Assembly: GCA_005503335.1 (NCBI GenBank)
Contig: SCMQ01000003.1
Location: 1-64,000 of the forward strand
Length of the DNA stretch: 64,000 nt
Reading direction: 5' to 3'
Origin: Comamonadaceae bacterium 2FH
GTDB lineage: Bacteria > Pseudomonadota > Gammaproteobacteria > Burkholderiales > Burkholderiaceae_C
Part shown: positions 58,301 through 64,000 of the stretch, piece by piece
How positions within the stretch are numbered: position 1 is the stretch's first letter
Layout of the letters: each line of letters begins with the position of its first letter
Translations under genes and position numbers: made by a program
Notes under the pieces: generated by a model
Seen by the model: only the letters and a program-made list of their open reading frames with translations
Databases searched by the model: none
Told to the model about the DNA's origin: nothing

Positions 58301-61300
58301 TGGTGCCCGGTGCGCCGTTGCCCTGGTCGACCTCGATCTGGTAGTCGACCGAGGAGGGGGTGGTCTGGTCGGTGCCGTGGCGCAGCAGCAGATTGACGTC
58401 GCGCCCGGCGCTCAGGCGGTCCACGTCGGTGACGAAGCCGCTGTCGGCGGTCTCGCCACCGGCCAGGGCGCGGCGCTGCAGGCCGCGCTGCTCGAGGTAG
58501 ATGTCGGTGCCGGCGTCGATGCGGCGGAAGCGGTTGTCCCCGGTCGGGCCGTCGTTGCTCTCGACGATCTCGAGCTTGAGGCGGTGGCTGTCGTCGTAGC
58601 CCACGCTGCCCTGCTCGGCGACGATCTCGAAGCTGTCGGTGCGCACCACGCCGGCGCCGGAGGACCAGATGTCGCCCGACACGTTGTGGATCAGGGTGAT
58701 GCCGATCGGGTTGTCGACCTCGCCGATGAACTCGATGTAGGGGTCTGCGCTGCCGAGCTCGGTGTTCTCCACCGTGATCGTCGTGGGCTTGAAGTCGTGC
58801 GTGACGTCGAGCTGGAAGGCCGAGTCTGTCGCCACGCGGATGAAGACCTCGTGCGCGGTGGTTACGGCGGTCTTGTTGATCACGTAGACGTCGCTGACCC
58901 GCATGTTGTGGTCGGACTCGTTGGTGAGGTTCACCTCGAGGTAGGTGTCGCGGAAGGTGAACAGCGGCGATCCGGCGGCGGTCTCCGAGATCGAGGCGTC
59001 GCCGCCGTTGGACTTGAACAGGGCCTGGCCGCGGTCGTCGTTGACGATGTCGTCCACGGTGAAGGTGCCGCCGGTCATGTAGCCGACGCCGTTGCCGCCG
59101 TCGACCGTGACGTTGACCGCCTTGACCACCTGGCCGGCCGAGTTGACCACCAGGGTCGGGCTGGGCCCGCTTTGCAGCACGACATCGGAGTTCCAGGTGA
59201 TGCTGCGGCTGTCGGCGTCGCCGTCGTCGTTGGTGTAGTCGGGGTTCGCAATCTCGACCAGCAGCGCGAGCGAGGGCACGGGCGTCAGGTCCGTGGTGTC
59301 GAGGCTGGTGTCGCCGGTGATGCGCGGCGCGGCGATGAGGGTCATCGCGTCGCCGGTGCTGATGCTGGCGCTGTTGAACCCCTTGCGCACTTCGTCGGGG
59401 TCGCCCGCGCTGAGCCCGTAGAACACCGCGTCGGCGTCGACCACGCGGCTGATGCCGGAGAGCAGCACGCGCAGGTCCACCCCCTCGCGGCCATGCACCA
59501 GGGTGCCGCCGCCCTGAACGTCGATCTTGGCGTCCAGATCGGCGTCTTCCCGGGCGGTGGCCGAGGAAGTGCCGGTGAAGCCGCCGGCCTCGGTGCTGGC
59601 GGTGACCTTGATGTTGACGTCGTCGTAGCCCGAGTGGACCCGCACACCGCGCGCCAGGATCTGGGCGCCGCCGCCTATGGTCGCCGTGGTGCCGCCGTTG
59701 TGGTTGGTGCCGTCGTAGCTGCCGTCGTCGAAGATCACGTCGGAATCGGCATCGGCGAAGGCGAGGAAGCCGCCACCTTCGGCGCGCGCATGGGACTTGG
59801 CCGTGAGCGAGTTGAACGCATCGAGGGCGAAATCGCCGCGGGCCTCGATGACGCTGCCGCCGCCGACCGAGGCGGCTGTTTCCGAGGCGAAGATCGCGGT
59901 CGCGTCGGTATTGCCGGCCTGGACGAAGCCGCCGCCGGTGTTCTTGGCGTAGGCGGAGATGTTGGCGTCGGAATCGGCCGTGATCTCGACGTCGCCGTCG
60001 CTGCTGACCGAGGCGGCGTTGAGCTGGGCGGTCACGGTGGCGGTCACGATGATCTTGGAGTCCGGGTCGCCGCCGGCGATGACGCCGCCACCGCCGCCCT
60101 GCGCCGATACCGCCGACAGGCCGTCCCCGGGCGGCGGTGCCAGGGTGCGCAGTGACACCCCGTCGGGGCCGAGCAGCAGGTGCTGGCCCGAGCCGCTCGC
60201 CATGTCGATGATCAGCCTGTGGGTGTCGCTCGACGAGCCCGCGGCGATGTTGATGCCGGCCTTGGACAGGCTGAACAGGCCGCTGCGCTCGCTGTCGTCC
60301 AGGTCCAGCGCCACGTTGGTGCCGACCACCGCGAGCTGGAAGTCGTTGGGGTCGCCGCCGTCGCCCTTGTTGATGACCTCGTAGGTCACGCCGTCCTGCA
60401 GCACGCCCAGCGAGGGCCGCACCAGCCAGTGCCGGGCGCGGTTCGCGTCGTTGTCGGCGTCGGTGCCGCTGCCCGAGATGCCCACCGGCGTGATACCGAT
60501 GTGGGGGCCGCCGTCGTCGTCGTCGGGGTTGGTGCCATCCAGCGTTTCCGACAGGCGGATGCGGTAGGCGTCGACCACGATCACGTAGTAGGTCTGGCCG
60601 TCGTTCAGGCCGTTGATCTCGAAGGCGGGCGTATCCGTGCGGTACACCACCCGGTCGCCCGTGCTGAAACTGTGGCCTTCGATCACGTCGTCGTTGTTGA
60701 GGTCGGTGCCGACGTAGATGGTGTTGGCGTCTCCTCCGCCCGTGTTGAAGCCGGTGAATGCCCCGGAGCCATCGATCGAGCGCTCGACGCCGTTGGCACG
60801 GAACGTCACCGGCGCCGGATCGCGGTAGGTGACGCGGTCGCCCTCGTTGAAGCCGGCGAGTACGATGCGGTCGTCGCCCGTCACGCTGCCCACGCCGAAG
60901 CTGGCTTCGCCGTCGTTCAGCGCATCCGCCCGCGATGTGAAGAGCTTGATCGTGAAATCGTCCACCACATGGACGTAGTAGGTGCCTTCGGCAATCCCGA
61001 TCGAGGGGTCGCCGTCCTCGTGGTCGTAGCGGACCGCGTCGCCGTTCTGGAAGTTGTGCGGGATGGAGAAGCGGATCATGTCCCGGTTGCCATCCACGCC
61101 CTGGGTGACGCCGCCGTCGGGGATGAAGAGCTGCAGCGCGGTGATGTTGCCGGCCTGGAACTCGTTGCCCAGGCTCAGCGTGTTGTCGTCGTGCACGATG
61201 ACGTTGTACTCGCGGCCGGGGCCCGTGCCGCCGTCGGCCAGGGTGCCGCCGCCGGTGGTGGCGATGGCCGGGTTGCCGTTGGCGTTGTAGACCACGGTGT

Positions 61301-64000
61301 CGCCGGTGGCCAGGCCGTGGGCGAAGAAGTAGATGACGTCGCTTCCGTAGTCCGTCGCGTTGTCGCCGGTGTTGCCGGCGTTGAAGGTGTCGCCGAACTC
61401 CGCGCCGCCGGGCGTGTAGTTCTGGACGGCGCTGACGACCACGTCGCCCACGGCTTCGATGGTGGTGCCGGTGCCTATCTTGGCCTCGACCACCGGCGTG
61501 ACGGTGCCGGTCGCGGTGGCCACGCCGATCTGGACCACGCCGCCGCCGTAGGCGCCGGCGGTCGCGTCGCCCTCGGCCTGCGCCGAGGTCGCGGTCACGC
61601 GCACGCTGCCCGTGACGTTGTCCAGGGTCGCATTGGCGCCGATCGAGGACTTGACCGTCGGGTTCACCGTCACCAGCGCCTGCACGCCGCCGGCGGAAAC
61701 GAAGCCGCCGGTGCCGGCCGTGGTGTTGGACGCGCCCGTGCTCGAACCGAGCGACTCGATCGCCACGTTGGCCGCGCCCAGCACTTCGGCGCCGTCTTCC
61801 ATCTTGGCCTCGGTGCTGCCGCCAGCGAAGGACTCGGACAGGAAGATGGCCACGCCGCCGAGCAGGCCGCCGGCACCGCCCTCGGTCATCGCGGTCGCGA
61901 GGTTGGTGGAGGTGGCCGTCACGTCCAGGTGGCCGCCGATGTCCACGCTGGACGCGCCGGTCAGGGTGGCGGTGGTGCTGCCCGTGGCGTCGGCCTTGGC
62001 CGCCGCTGCCGAGCCGCCGAACACGCCCGCGATCGAGATCACGAAGTCCTCGGCCTTGGCCGTGCGGTTGGCTATCGCCGACACGCTGAAGTCGCTCGGC
62101 GAGCCACCGCTGTCGGTCGCGCTGCCTGCGAAGCTGGCGCTGGTCGAGCCCTTGGCCTCCATGGTCGAGCTCATGAAGGCCACGGAGCCGCCGAGGGCCA
62201 GGGCGCCGCCCGAGGCATAGCCCTCGGCATGGCCGGTGTTCTCGGCCCAGAAGCCCGACGAGCCGGCCGAGGCCACGCTGGACCCGGCCAGGCCCTGCGC
62301 GGTCACCGTGGCGGAGTCAATGCCGAGCGCGCGCGCGCCGGCGCCCGAGGCCACGGCCGAGCCGCTGGCTGCGATTGCACGCGAGTAGGCGTAACGGTTG
62401 CCGTCGCCCGCGCCGGCGTTGTGGCGGGCCCGGAAGTTCGCGCCCGCGGTGTTCGAGCGTGCGCTCGCGTTCGTGCCCAGGGTGCTGCTCACCATGGGCG
62501 TGATCCGCACGTCGCTCCAGCTCAGCGCCGCACCACCGGCCAGGCTGACTGCCACGCCCAGGACCTCGCCCTCGGCGTCGTGGTGGGAGTCGGCGTTGAT
62601 GTCGATGGCGCCGGTGGTCGTGACCTGGGCATTGTTCCCGATCTTCGCCTCGACGGTGGGATGCACGTTGACGAAGTCAAAGTTGGCCGTGATGCCCACG
62701 GCGCCGGCGCTCAGGCCCGTCACCGAGGAGTCCACGTCCACCGTCGAGTCCGCCCATACCGAGAGGCTTCCCACGCTGTCGGTCTGGCCGATCAGCGCGC
62801 CCGCGATCACCTGAGCGGTCGCGCCGCCGGTGACTTCGGCGCGGGCGTAGGAGGCACCCGCCGCGGCGGCGCCCACACCCATCTGCGCGGTGGTCTGATG
62901 TATCTCGCGCTGGTCGACCGCGCTGACTGTCACGCTGCCGGCCTTGATCACGTTGCCGATGCTCGCCTGAACGAGGCTCGAATCGTTGAGCACGGCGACG
63001 GCGCCGCCGATGCCGACGAAACCGGTCGTGCCGGAGAGCGAGGTCATGTGGATGGTCGAGTCGAGCACGGCCTCCACGGTGATGTTGCCGCCTGCGCTCA
63101 GCGTGCCTTCCGCGAGCGCAGCCACGTTGTTGGCGACGCTCAGGATCGCGACCGACGCGCCGGCGGCAACCACGCCACCGGCGAACTGGCCCGAGACGAT
63201 GGTGATGTTGTCGAGTTCGTTCGCCTTGACCCCGATCGCGTCGCCTGAGGTGAGGGTGGCGCCCGCCTGCACGACCGCCGAGGTTCCCGGCGGCGTCGGC
63301 GCGCTGTTCAGCCGGGTAGTGATGTCGGTCTTGCTCGGGGTCGCAGCATCGACGCTGGCCGCCGAGGACTGCATCGCCGCGCTGACGCGATTCTGGTTGG
63401 TGTTGGCGTTGCCGGTGCCGTCGCCATCGAAGTTGTCGATGCCGCCGCCGTCGCTGCCGTTGCTTCCGCTCTGGGTCACCGACTCGGTGCCGCCCTGGGC
63501 CTGCCCGGCCGCGTCCTCGTCCGCGATCTTGCCGCCGCCGCCGTCGACGGCGCTGCCGGTGTCGGCGCCTTCCGCGTTCTGCGTGCCCTTCTGGATCTGG
63601 GTGCCGATCGACCAGACACTGACCGCGCCCCCCACGCCGACGAAGCCGCCCGAGCCGCTCGCATCGAAGCCCAAGATGTCCTTGGTCGCGACCGCGTTGA
63701 CCTCGATGTCGTCCTTGGCTCTCGCCTGCGCGCCGCTCTCGACCAGTGCCTTGGTATTGTTGTTGACCGTGCCGACGTCGACCGCACCGGAGACGCCGAC
63801 GAAGCCGCCGGCGATGCCGATGATGAAGGTGGTGATGTCGAGCTCGTCCGCCGCGTTGACGTAGACGCTCTGGTTGCCGCTGGCCGAATCTTGGTGCAGC
63901 GTGTTGATCCGCGCGTCGCCGTAGACCACGGCTTCGGTGTTCGCTTCGACCAGGGTCAGTCCCACCGCACCTGATACGCCGACGAATCCGCCCGCGCCGG
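46335..64000 (-). CDS. Giant repeat-rich RTX-type exported adhesin/metalloprotease (N terminus outside window)
   Basis: At least 5,888 codons in one open frame; the frame is still open at the right edge (it continues as GAGGFVGVSGAV), so the start and any signal are not seen. I saw no cysteine. In N-to-C order it has GGFVG(V/I)GGAV beta-strand repeats (64000 to about 61500), GDxVVY repeats (61350-60560), and long beta-rich regions. EF-hand-like loops (55880-55625), Calx-beta-like segments (about 55100-53900) and GF-x2-GQ repeats (53850-51640) follow. RTX repeats (51270-48540), two LamG-like domains (48250-47160) and a matrixin-like HELGHGLGLTH domain close the protein. The composition suggests a calcium-folded surface protein. 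The five genes downstream are probably its export machinery. Confidence 0.85.
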   Translation of the reverse strand, partial: GAGGFVGVSGAVGLTLVEANTEAVVYGDARINTLHQDSASGNQSVYVNAADELDITTFIIGIAGGFVGVSGAVDVGTVNNNTKALVESGAQARAKDDIEVNAVATKDILGFDASGSGGFVGVGGAVSVWSIGTQIQKGTQNAEGADTGSAVDGGGGKIADEDAAGQAQGGTESVTQSGSNGSDGGGIDNFDGDGTGNANTNQNRVSAAMQSSAASVDAATPSKTDITTRLNSAPTPPGTSAVVQAGATLTSGDAIGVKANELDNITIVSGQFAGGVVAAGASVAILSVANNVAALAEGTLSAGGNITVEAVLDSTIHMTSLSGTTGFVGIGGAVAVLNDSSLVQASIGNVIKAGSVTVSAVDQREIHQTTAQMGVGAAAAGASYARAEVTGGATAQVIAGALIGQTDSVGSLSVWADSTVDVDSSVTGLSAGAVGITANFDFVNVHPTVEAKIGNNAQVTTTGAIDINADSHHDAEGEVLGVAVSLAGGAALSWSDVRITPMVSSTLGTNASARSNTAGANFRARHNAGAGDGNRYAYSRAIAASGSAVASGAGARALGIDSATVTAQGLAGSSVASAGSSGFWAENTGHAEGYASGGALALGGSVAFMSSTMEAKGSTSASFAGSATDSGGSPSDFSVSAIANRTAKAEDFVISIAGVFGGSAAAAKADATGSTTATLTGASSVDIGGHLDVTATSTNLATAMTEGGAGGLLGGVAIFLSESFAGGSTEAKMEDGAEVLGAANVAIESLGSSTGASNTTAGTGGFVSAGGVQALVTVNPTVKSSIGANATLDNVTGSVRVTATSAQAEGDATAGAYGGGVVQIGVATATGTVTPVVEAKIGTGTTIEAVGDVVVSAVQNYTPGGAEFGDTFNAGNTGDNATDYGSDVIYFFAHGLATGDTVVYNANGNPAIATTGGGTLADGGTGPGREYNVIVHDDNTLSLGNEFQAGNITALQLFIPDGGVTQGVDGNRDMIRFSIPHNFQNGDAVRYDHEDGDPSIGIAEGTYYVHVVDDFTIKLFTSRADALNDGEASFGVGSVTGDDRIVLAGFNEGDRVTYRDPAPVTFRANGVERSIDGSGAFTGFNTGGGDANTIYVGTDLNNDDVIEGHSFSTGDRVVYRTDTPAFEINGLNDGQTYYVIVVDAYRIRLSETLDGTNPDDDDGGPHIGITPVGISGSGTDADNDANRARHWLVRPSLGVLQDGVTYEVINKGDGGDPNDFQLAVVGTNVALDLDDSERSGLFSLSKAGINIAAGSSSDTHRLIIDMASGSGQHLLLGPDGVSLRTLAPPPGDGLSAVSAQGGGGGVIAGGDPDSKIIVTATVTAQLNAASVSSDGDVEITADSDANISAYAKNTGGGFVQAGNTDATAIFASETAASVGGGSVIEARGDFALDAFNSLTAKSHARAEGGGFLAFADADSDVIFDDGSYDGTNHNGGTTATIGGGAQILARGVRVHSGYDDVNIKVTASTEAGGFTGTSSATAREDADLDAKIDVQGGGTLVHGREGVDLRVLLSGISRVVDADAVFYGLSAGDPDEVRKGFNSASISTGDAMTLIAAPRITGDTSLDTTDLTPVPSLALLVEIANPDYTNDDGDADSRSITWNSDVVLQSGPSPTLVVNSAGQVVKAVNVTVDGGNGVGYMTGGTFTVDDIVNDDRGQALFKSNGGDASISETAAGSPLFTFRDTYLEVNLTNESDHNMRVSDVYVINKTAVTTAHEVFIRVATDSAFQLDVTHDFKPTTITVENTELGSADPYIEFIGEVDNPIGITLIHNVSGDIWSSGAGVVRTDSFEIVAEQGSVGYDDSHRLKLEIVESNDGPTGDNRFRRIDAGTDIYLEQRGLQRRALAGGETADSGFVTDVDRLSAGRDVNLLLRHGTDQTTPSSVDYQIEVDQGNGAPGTNIPGTVSVLGPTPSVVDTVRTHFRSTGEPGSVAQLFPLGVFGTGSGDTNVTYAYGVAGDADKRIIAGRDIDVTAPTSGALVHVESFTEILDLGNIDIISNGDITVTEVQGDLRVGRIASVGRDVFLNSPRRILDAISGTANTGDAGPGVDADVTGRHITMTAGDNGIGGMEGVGGIGTRDNFLEVNVDILQGGGGIVGSLQAYDTAAGLGNTFGIYLTEVKRAGDVLTALGGVAEADGSNALQVHTVHTVGDASLATTSGSVRDARANGVGDAAADVIANSVDIFANGGSIGDVAGFGAAHPSLSNDLDIDSQKYATGDVGLRATDSIYLTETDSAGAPGVTVPAVQNGDPQAQDVTGYGLHLVLAQTSSGDIRLTVRESADLDEDLILNVQGGVRFLENVLENVGDATDYEIASAGWVELRIGDDLVDEQGPGLPTSTLGNSVVQAGEWIDIFLDDVNLDAGFGAHTTFTGTYRPGTLAGSDAAHPNIVRIFGHTDVDQISFDEADLDGKTEVYGSEDTDAGGDDGEDRFVVNRLLSMDVAAGHTLTLDGQADTDYYTIYTTGSQANVEDRRNYVLNLLDTGAPTDGVDEAFVYGIESSLNGYVSEEPGAAKQPADDIFLLRAAQYIPSLQPGDGGTEDADNPAFIALLHGDLTLHRDLDPDNAPTEVQRINYDAALNGRINVYGLSGNDYFASDDTSAIVQLDGGVGFDTFQIGQIFGSQRDGDPGTLDPVEAAAPEFGGELAPEDMFPRLLATTRGWLSPGTGAPMVVNGGTGNDEFIVYSNQAELRLEGDDDNDLFIVRAFALAAVVDTDANSDGVLDALDIDDPYGIDTNGNGYADAGDESLDPLRPLILDPLHRRVDNNGDGVFNAADAHTTTDTNGDGRIDLGDGPNHWQDDKIVLDLVDGKWVARPIIGLGFSTGRPLDIRAGGGEDEVQYNVNAPVSVDGGTGFDKLVILATEFADDIAITEKGIFGAGLNVRYTTVEVVEVDGLEGDDEFFVQSTAFGVAYRVIGGLGSDVINVASDVTEDIVTRELEGASGAIDHLVRSEDAEYDSLPVDGLDYNVATATEGLVVINESGSGTTVTEGGAYLLAGTRLSLDSYTVHLSRPLLAGEVVYVTVSAARSPQEEADDILNNPAPLTDGAGDTLWLRTVPPGVDPMQDFRRHYLIDGVLHHEPSRAVVLRFDQFNYNTPQTVHLYAVDDTRSEGDRVVVTQHSVISNAADYDGVAVRNVEVKLRDNDTPGIYVTEVQPGSSTEDGRTLVIEGTTTTQLRDEILVELARAPDAGDLIVTELLLDPDSAQQVFLSNDLDPRLKVVTSGSQTRYFIEFDDGNWDDAVRVAIQAFDDDGREDPGTAVIKFVQHKTGFTFGSYSAAPVDADGDYVFPNLRSGTGLLDIEVIDNESAGVVALETGNNTQLVVDNLDTVLDESQTDTYLMRLTKQPTDDVKVAILTDGLADVVSVSGGGFTIEEIGGYQAATMFSGTINIAGATITRGEGSDLGSFLEEGFEVGQLVRLTLTTDGGISFTAYDTETDGVTPLRIAALSASTITLSDSLATVADGAYELSRIAKLSSQGVFTGEVVFTVGVDPDSGDPIYRMTRVYVGDNWEQDGWLADGFLEGQMIRIDSGANAGDYKIAIIRGDNKTKDTTIELTLETPIVAAGAATVTVTRLAAVVTFTDTDWYQQRSIELEADPFYEVPLTRDGVKVFPASTHLLSKLRGPLAVEGGPTSADRSLQNGLKLPGETDAPLIQIGPQPPEGRAIDVLNMFNDASVADLGGTLTSTSLQGFGMAKDLAFGSSFFGEPATFPGGISFGTIAFVDGQFVTDGARSTVEVVNFLGGAGNDRLDIESTLIPDVPVSATGTMSIADDAGEFVLSKAGVDWRAVGFLPDQIVSVYEVDPVTFAKGALIGSFQVTAITDDNPLDTFDNTRLHLVQLSGTALTLGNDLIRLEAADTPVTTTVEASYAGTTDIAGSDQNEAGGTITRASGSWIDDGFEKGQLLLIDGLAGNWRITGISGTVLTVRGNPLPNETSTRTLSVAGLHGGLTVVHGGGNFALELDPRINIGADFLERRDGHAWAEGGYAVGQFITIEGLSGVWQIAGFEDVALADLNDDVASHPWEDAGVGGRMVLVGADIAPVSDLKLQVSVVDPYKAEASGAMSIATSTAGFSTITRGSGDWLADGFYAGQVVYVSGLAGGFTVSGLTATTMTLQNLALTPQTGTLQVFGYDLRDAGVRAAGEVRMGGDHIVLTGGAGPDSPLVVYGDTSQDGVWYSGSSSNVLGYEFGEKPFDAFTHLPDGENEDDEWVFPLGDPFDHAGNDIIDASALFAGLAPDNLPSVGFTAYGGAGNDLIYGSQAGDHLAGGSGDDTILGLRGVDHIYGDSGVNVNILTRALTISTQDQAPLPTLDPLNTSFLDTGITIKPFASLVRDTMEAGRDLIYGDGPGTVTTGGAPQYAYDDIIFGDHGFVQQNTADPNLPNPLLQKIQTTLLDSVLQIGSADLQNGNDDVIFGNLGRDIIVAGAGHDMADGDEADDLVFGDNVTALTRMGGADGNVFDDTESLRFQTLGGTLLYSRTDQPVPAGFDAVTGDNSGVLLVDGVARKYRDPDGAPWWAEYTVDYAALHTVAFDRGHAGKGSFGNDYLAGSENHDLLFGQLGNDVIQGDGGIEDAFAATSHAGASRTPGGPTDPVGPLSVIASYEAGTDGQDYIEGGGGNDVVFGGLGQDDIVGGSSSLFGLTNTGVNLVNDAELHQRPDGDDIIFGGAGTNTARNDIGDATITSPDANTQNLITTTATGHADDADAIVGDNGNIVRIVGTNGDDLIDNISPQLYLTFNYDNYGPVKIVVRGVSHLDYTPGGPDFRPDLFGTNAAGYYAVNGLASRIDIGGRDEVHGEAGDDTVYLGAGHDIAFGDGQDDDIIGGWGNDWISGGTGQDGVIGDDGRIFTSRNTAGDISQFAEPLYAISYLLATDPDPKHPQVIHGNVIDEFVYTPGQVQTAVLNPNQALKKTVDITPFNLRPNTAGADDPLFDANSVDDVIFGGLGDDFLHGGSGDDAMAGGEALGESYIQLDPANVANPGLVRTDFYRPWNPGDILHFGADTNPWHVNNHVVSRLGEFLLYNEYDPRREILFQDNGQVWSSGTAPTKQFFLNQVSDEGVSIYGATSFSPNGTPLTFAFKNTDGNDVMFGDLGNDWMVGGTGRDNLYGGWGNDLMNADDVLTTNGGLNDSTDSHPVYEDRVFGGAGLDILIGNTGGDRLIDWVGEWNSYIVPFAPFGINTVSRQVEPQLPEFLYALSASDGADPTRDSDTGNSALRNGEPDGELGLIVQSDHGLWQDQTGGPTDPQPGNIPGGSRDVLRSADFNDGSTSGFAVDSGVFQVSKGALSVSAASQGKDAAAVLYLDQYLPGYYEVSASVKADKPTAGWKANAYVIFDYFSPTDFKFAGINVSTNKIEMGHRTATGWVVDVQSTAPVQVKPGVFYQVLVAVNGSNVSVVVDNKTYFSHSFTPRMIDGVAYGLNKGLVGVGSDNSRGVFDNVAVRVLPPQITFQHTERFDAGPGPLFDGETSGSWTVSAGRYLGAPLAGETLAVSLIDLGVDGLQAGSMLDLSATLNTQGRAGFVFDRYGPDDFKFVAIDAATDQILIGHRTARGGWAIDAVVSRTINAGSDYTLAISLRGSSVSVSLNGQLALSHGFNALTVDGGFGLFSQGGTTAFDNVTLKTNDPAFASGTASASTRSLQAETEAEHPKGARLTQAQVPTQVQPLLDEALSRLSLTDDATLLAALADVAIRIEDLPGQELARYEDGVIVIDVDAAGHGWYIDHTPADDSEFGLDGVAEHGAAASRMDLLSVLAHELGHGLGLTHTEDGWMDHSLSLGSRTLPSATLALQAAPPTREPEQADGQGWGAPGFEAPDFDALAFAASRAAAPAEAHSPRINWEGGYTDIGRRPAGAANSVWVKDFVQHMGQSEAHRNPNASLRIQIPVASESRPAASRP
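46640..46960 (-). other. C-terminal matrixin-like metalloprotease domain of the giant protein
   Basis: The segment IVIDVDAAGHGWYIDHTPAD is followed by DLLSVLAHELGHGLGLTHTE. The zinc signature HExxHxxGxxH is complete and a Met (GWMDHS) follows as a possible Met-turn. The domain is close to the C terminus; about 130 residues without repeats follow it. Confidence 0.7.
47160..48250 (-). repeat. Two tandem LamG/concanavalin-like domains
   Basis: Two units of about 180 residues share the pattern FDYFSPTDFKFAGINVSTNK / FDRYGPDDFKFVAIDAATDQ, then IEMGHRTATGW / ILIGHRTARGGW, then a strand with SVSVSLNG and FDNV. This suggests glycan- or surface-binding jelly-roll folds. Confidence 0.65.
48540..51270 (-). 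repeat. RTX calcium-binding repeat region
   Basis: Scattered nonapeptide arrays of the GGxGxDxUx type, for example GGSGDDTILG, FGGLGDDFLHGGSGDDAMAG and GGTGRDNLYGGWGNDLM. Long non-repeat insertions separate them. Such repeats fold outside the cell on binding calcium and are typical of type I-secreted proteins. Confidence 0.85.
51640..53850 (-). repeat. Six copies of a GF-x2-GQ repeat
   Basis: Diverged units of about 45 residues with the pattern iTRxxGsWxxdGFxxGQxxxI followed by a Gly-rich turn and IxGIsgxxLxL. Examples are ITRASGSWIDDGFEKGQLLL, ITRGSGDWLADGFYAGQVVY and DGWLADGFLEGQMIRIDSGA. I do not recognise a named family. Confidence 0.55.
55625..55880 (-). repeat. Cluster of EF-hand/dockerin-like calcium loops
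   Basis: Four or five loops of the DxNxDGxxD type in a row: DTDANSDGVLDALD, DTNGNGYADAGDE, DNNGDGVFNAAD and DTNGDGRIDLGD. They would bind calcium in the middle of the giant protein. Confidence 0.7.
60560..61350 (-). repeat. GDxVVY repeats
   Basis: Units of about 55-70 residues pair a GDxVxY strand (GLATGDTVVYNANG, FQNGDAVRYDHEDG, FSTGDRVVYRTDT) with a (Y/N)xVxVxDxxxIxL strand (YYVIVVDAYRIRLS, YYVHVVDDFTIKLF, YNVIVHDDNTLSLG). These are regular beta repeats of unassigned function. Confidence 0.55.
62900..64000 (-). repeat. GGFVG(V/I)GGAV beta-strand repeats
   Basis: At least four copies of a Gly-rich core (GGFVGVSGAV, GGFVGVGGAV, TGFVGIGGAV and the copy cut by the window edge), each followed by a polar strand such as TKALVESGAQARAKDDIEV. 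The spacing is about 70-110 residues near the edge. They resemble beta-solenoid repeats of large adhesins. Confidence 0.6.

Overview
The window is high-GC, densely packed DNA whose gene content and gene order point to a betaproteobacterium of the order Burkholderiales, most likely a Comamonadaceae-type species. The supporting features are the rib-nusB-aminotransferase-ybgC-tol run, the minor-pilin/pilY1 cluster, the LysC with an internal start, and the cysS/glycosylase/accA/tilS/lysC order. No replication origin, rRNA operon or CRISPR array is visible.

From 1 to 7006 (minus strand) one long run reads ribD, ribE, a RibBX-type ribB, ribH, nusB, a class I aminotransferase, ybgC, tolQ, tolR and the start of tolA. 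From 7157 to 13356 (plus) lies a minor-pilin operon: pilE, pilV, pilW, pilX, pilY1, fimT. Then come glyA-nrdR and a membrane-anchored lytic transglycosylase (minus). An AT-richer gap follows, holding divergent promoters and a strong candidate small RNA with its own terminator (about 16558-16769). Next are an AsmA-like DUF748 protein, a DUF349 protein with a Gly/Arg-rich segment, and a QseBC/TctDE-like two-component system.

From 25627 to 34842 the content is housekeeping. The minus strand carries mtfA, lpxH, two cyclophilins (ppiB, ppiA) and a TPR protein. The plus strand carries cysS, a 3-methyladenine DNA glycosylase, accA (TTG start), tilS, lysC with an internal beta-subunit start, and tRNA-Ser(GCT).

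The segment just past the tRNA (34882-35950) looks like a scar of mobile DNA. It has a serine-recombinase fragment, two operator-like palindromes, a small DUF1640-like gene and an orphan C-terminal fragment. A complete fusA whose codon choice differs from its neighbours follows.

The most interesting part is 38243-64000 (minus). A giant cysteine-free repeat protein (at least 5,888 residues, N terminus beyond the right edge) carries beta-strand repeats, Calx-beta-like segments, EF-hand-like loops, RTX repeats, two LamG-like domains and a C-terminal matrixin-like HExxHxxGxxH domain. Directly downstream on the same strand are a SapC-family protein, a GAF-HlyD fusion, a PqqD-M50-HlyD fusion, a short SecA-like ATPase and a periplasmic adaptor; the last four overlap each other by 4-8 bases. 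I read this as a dedicated export or processing machine for the giant protein, driven by a SecA-like ATPase. No ABC transporter or TolC-like gene for classical type I secretion is visible in the window. To my knowledge this system is not experimentally described.
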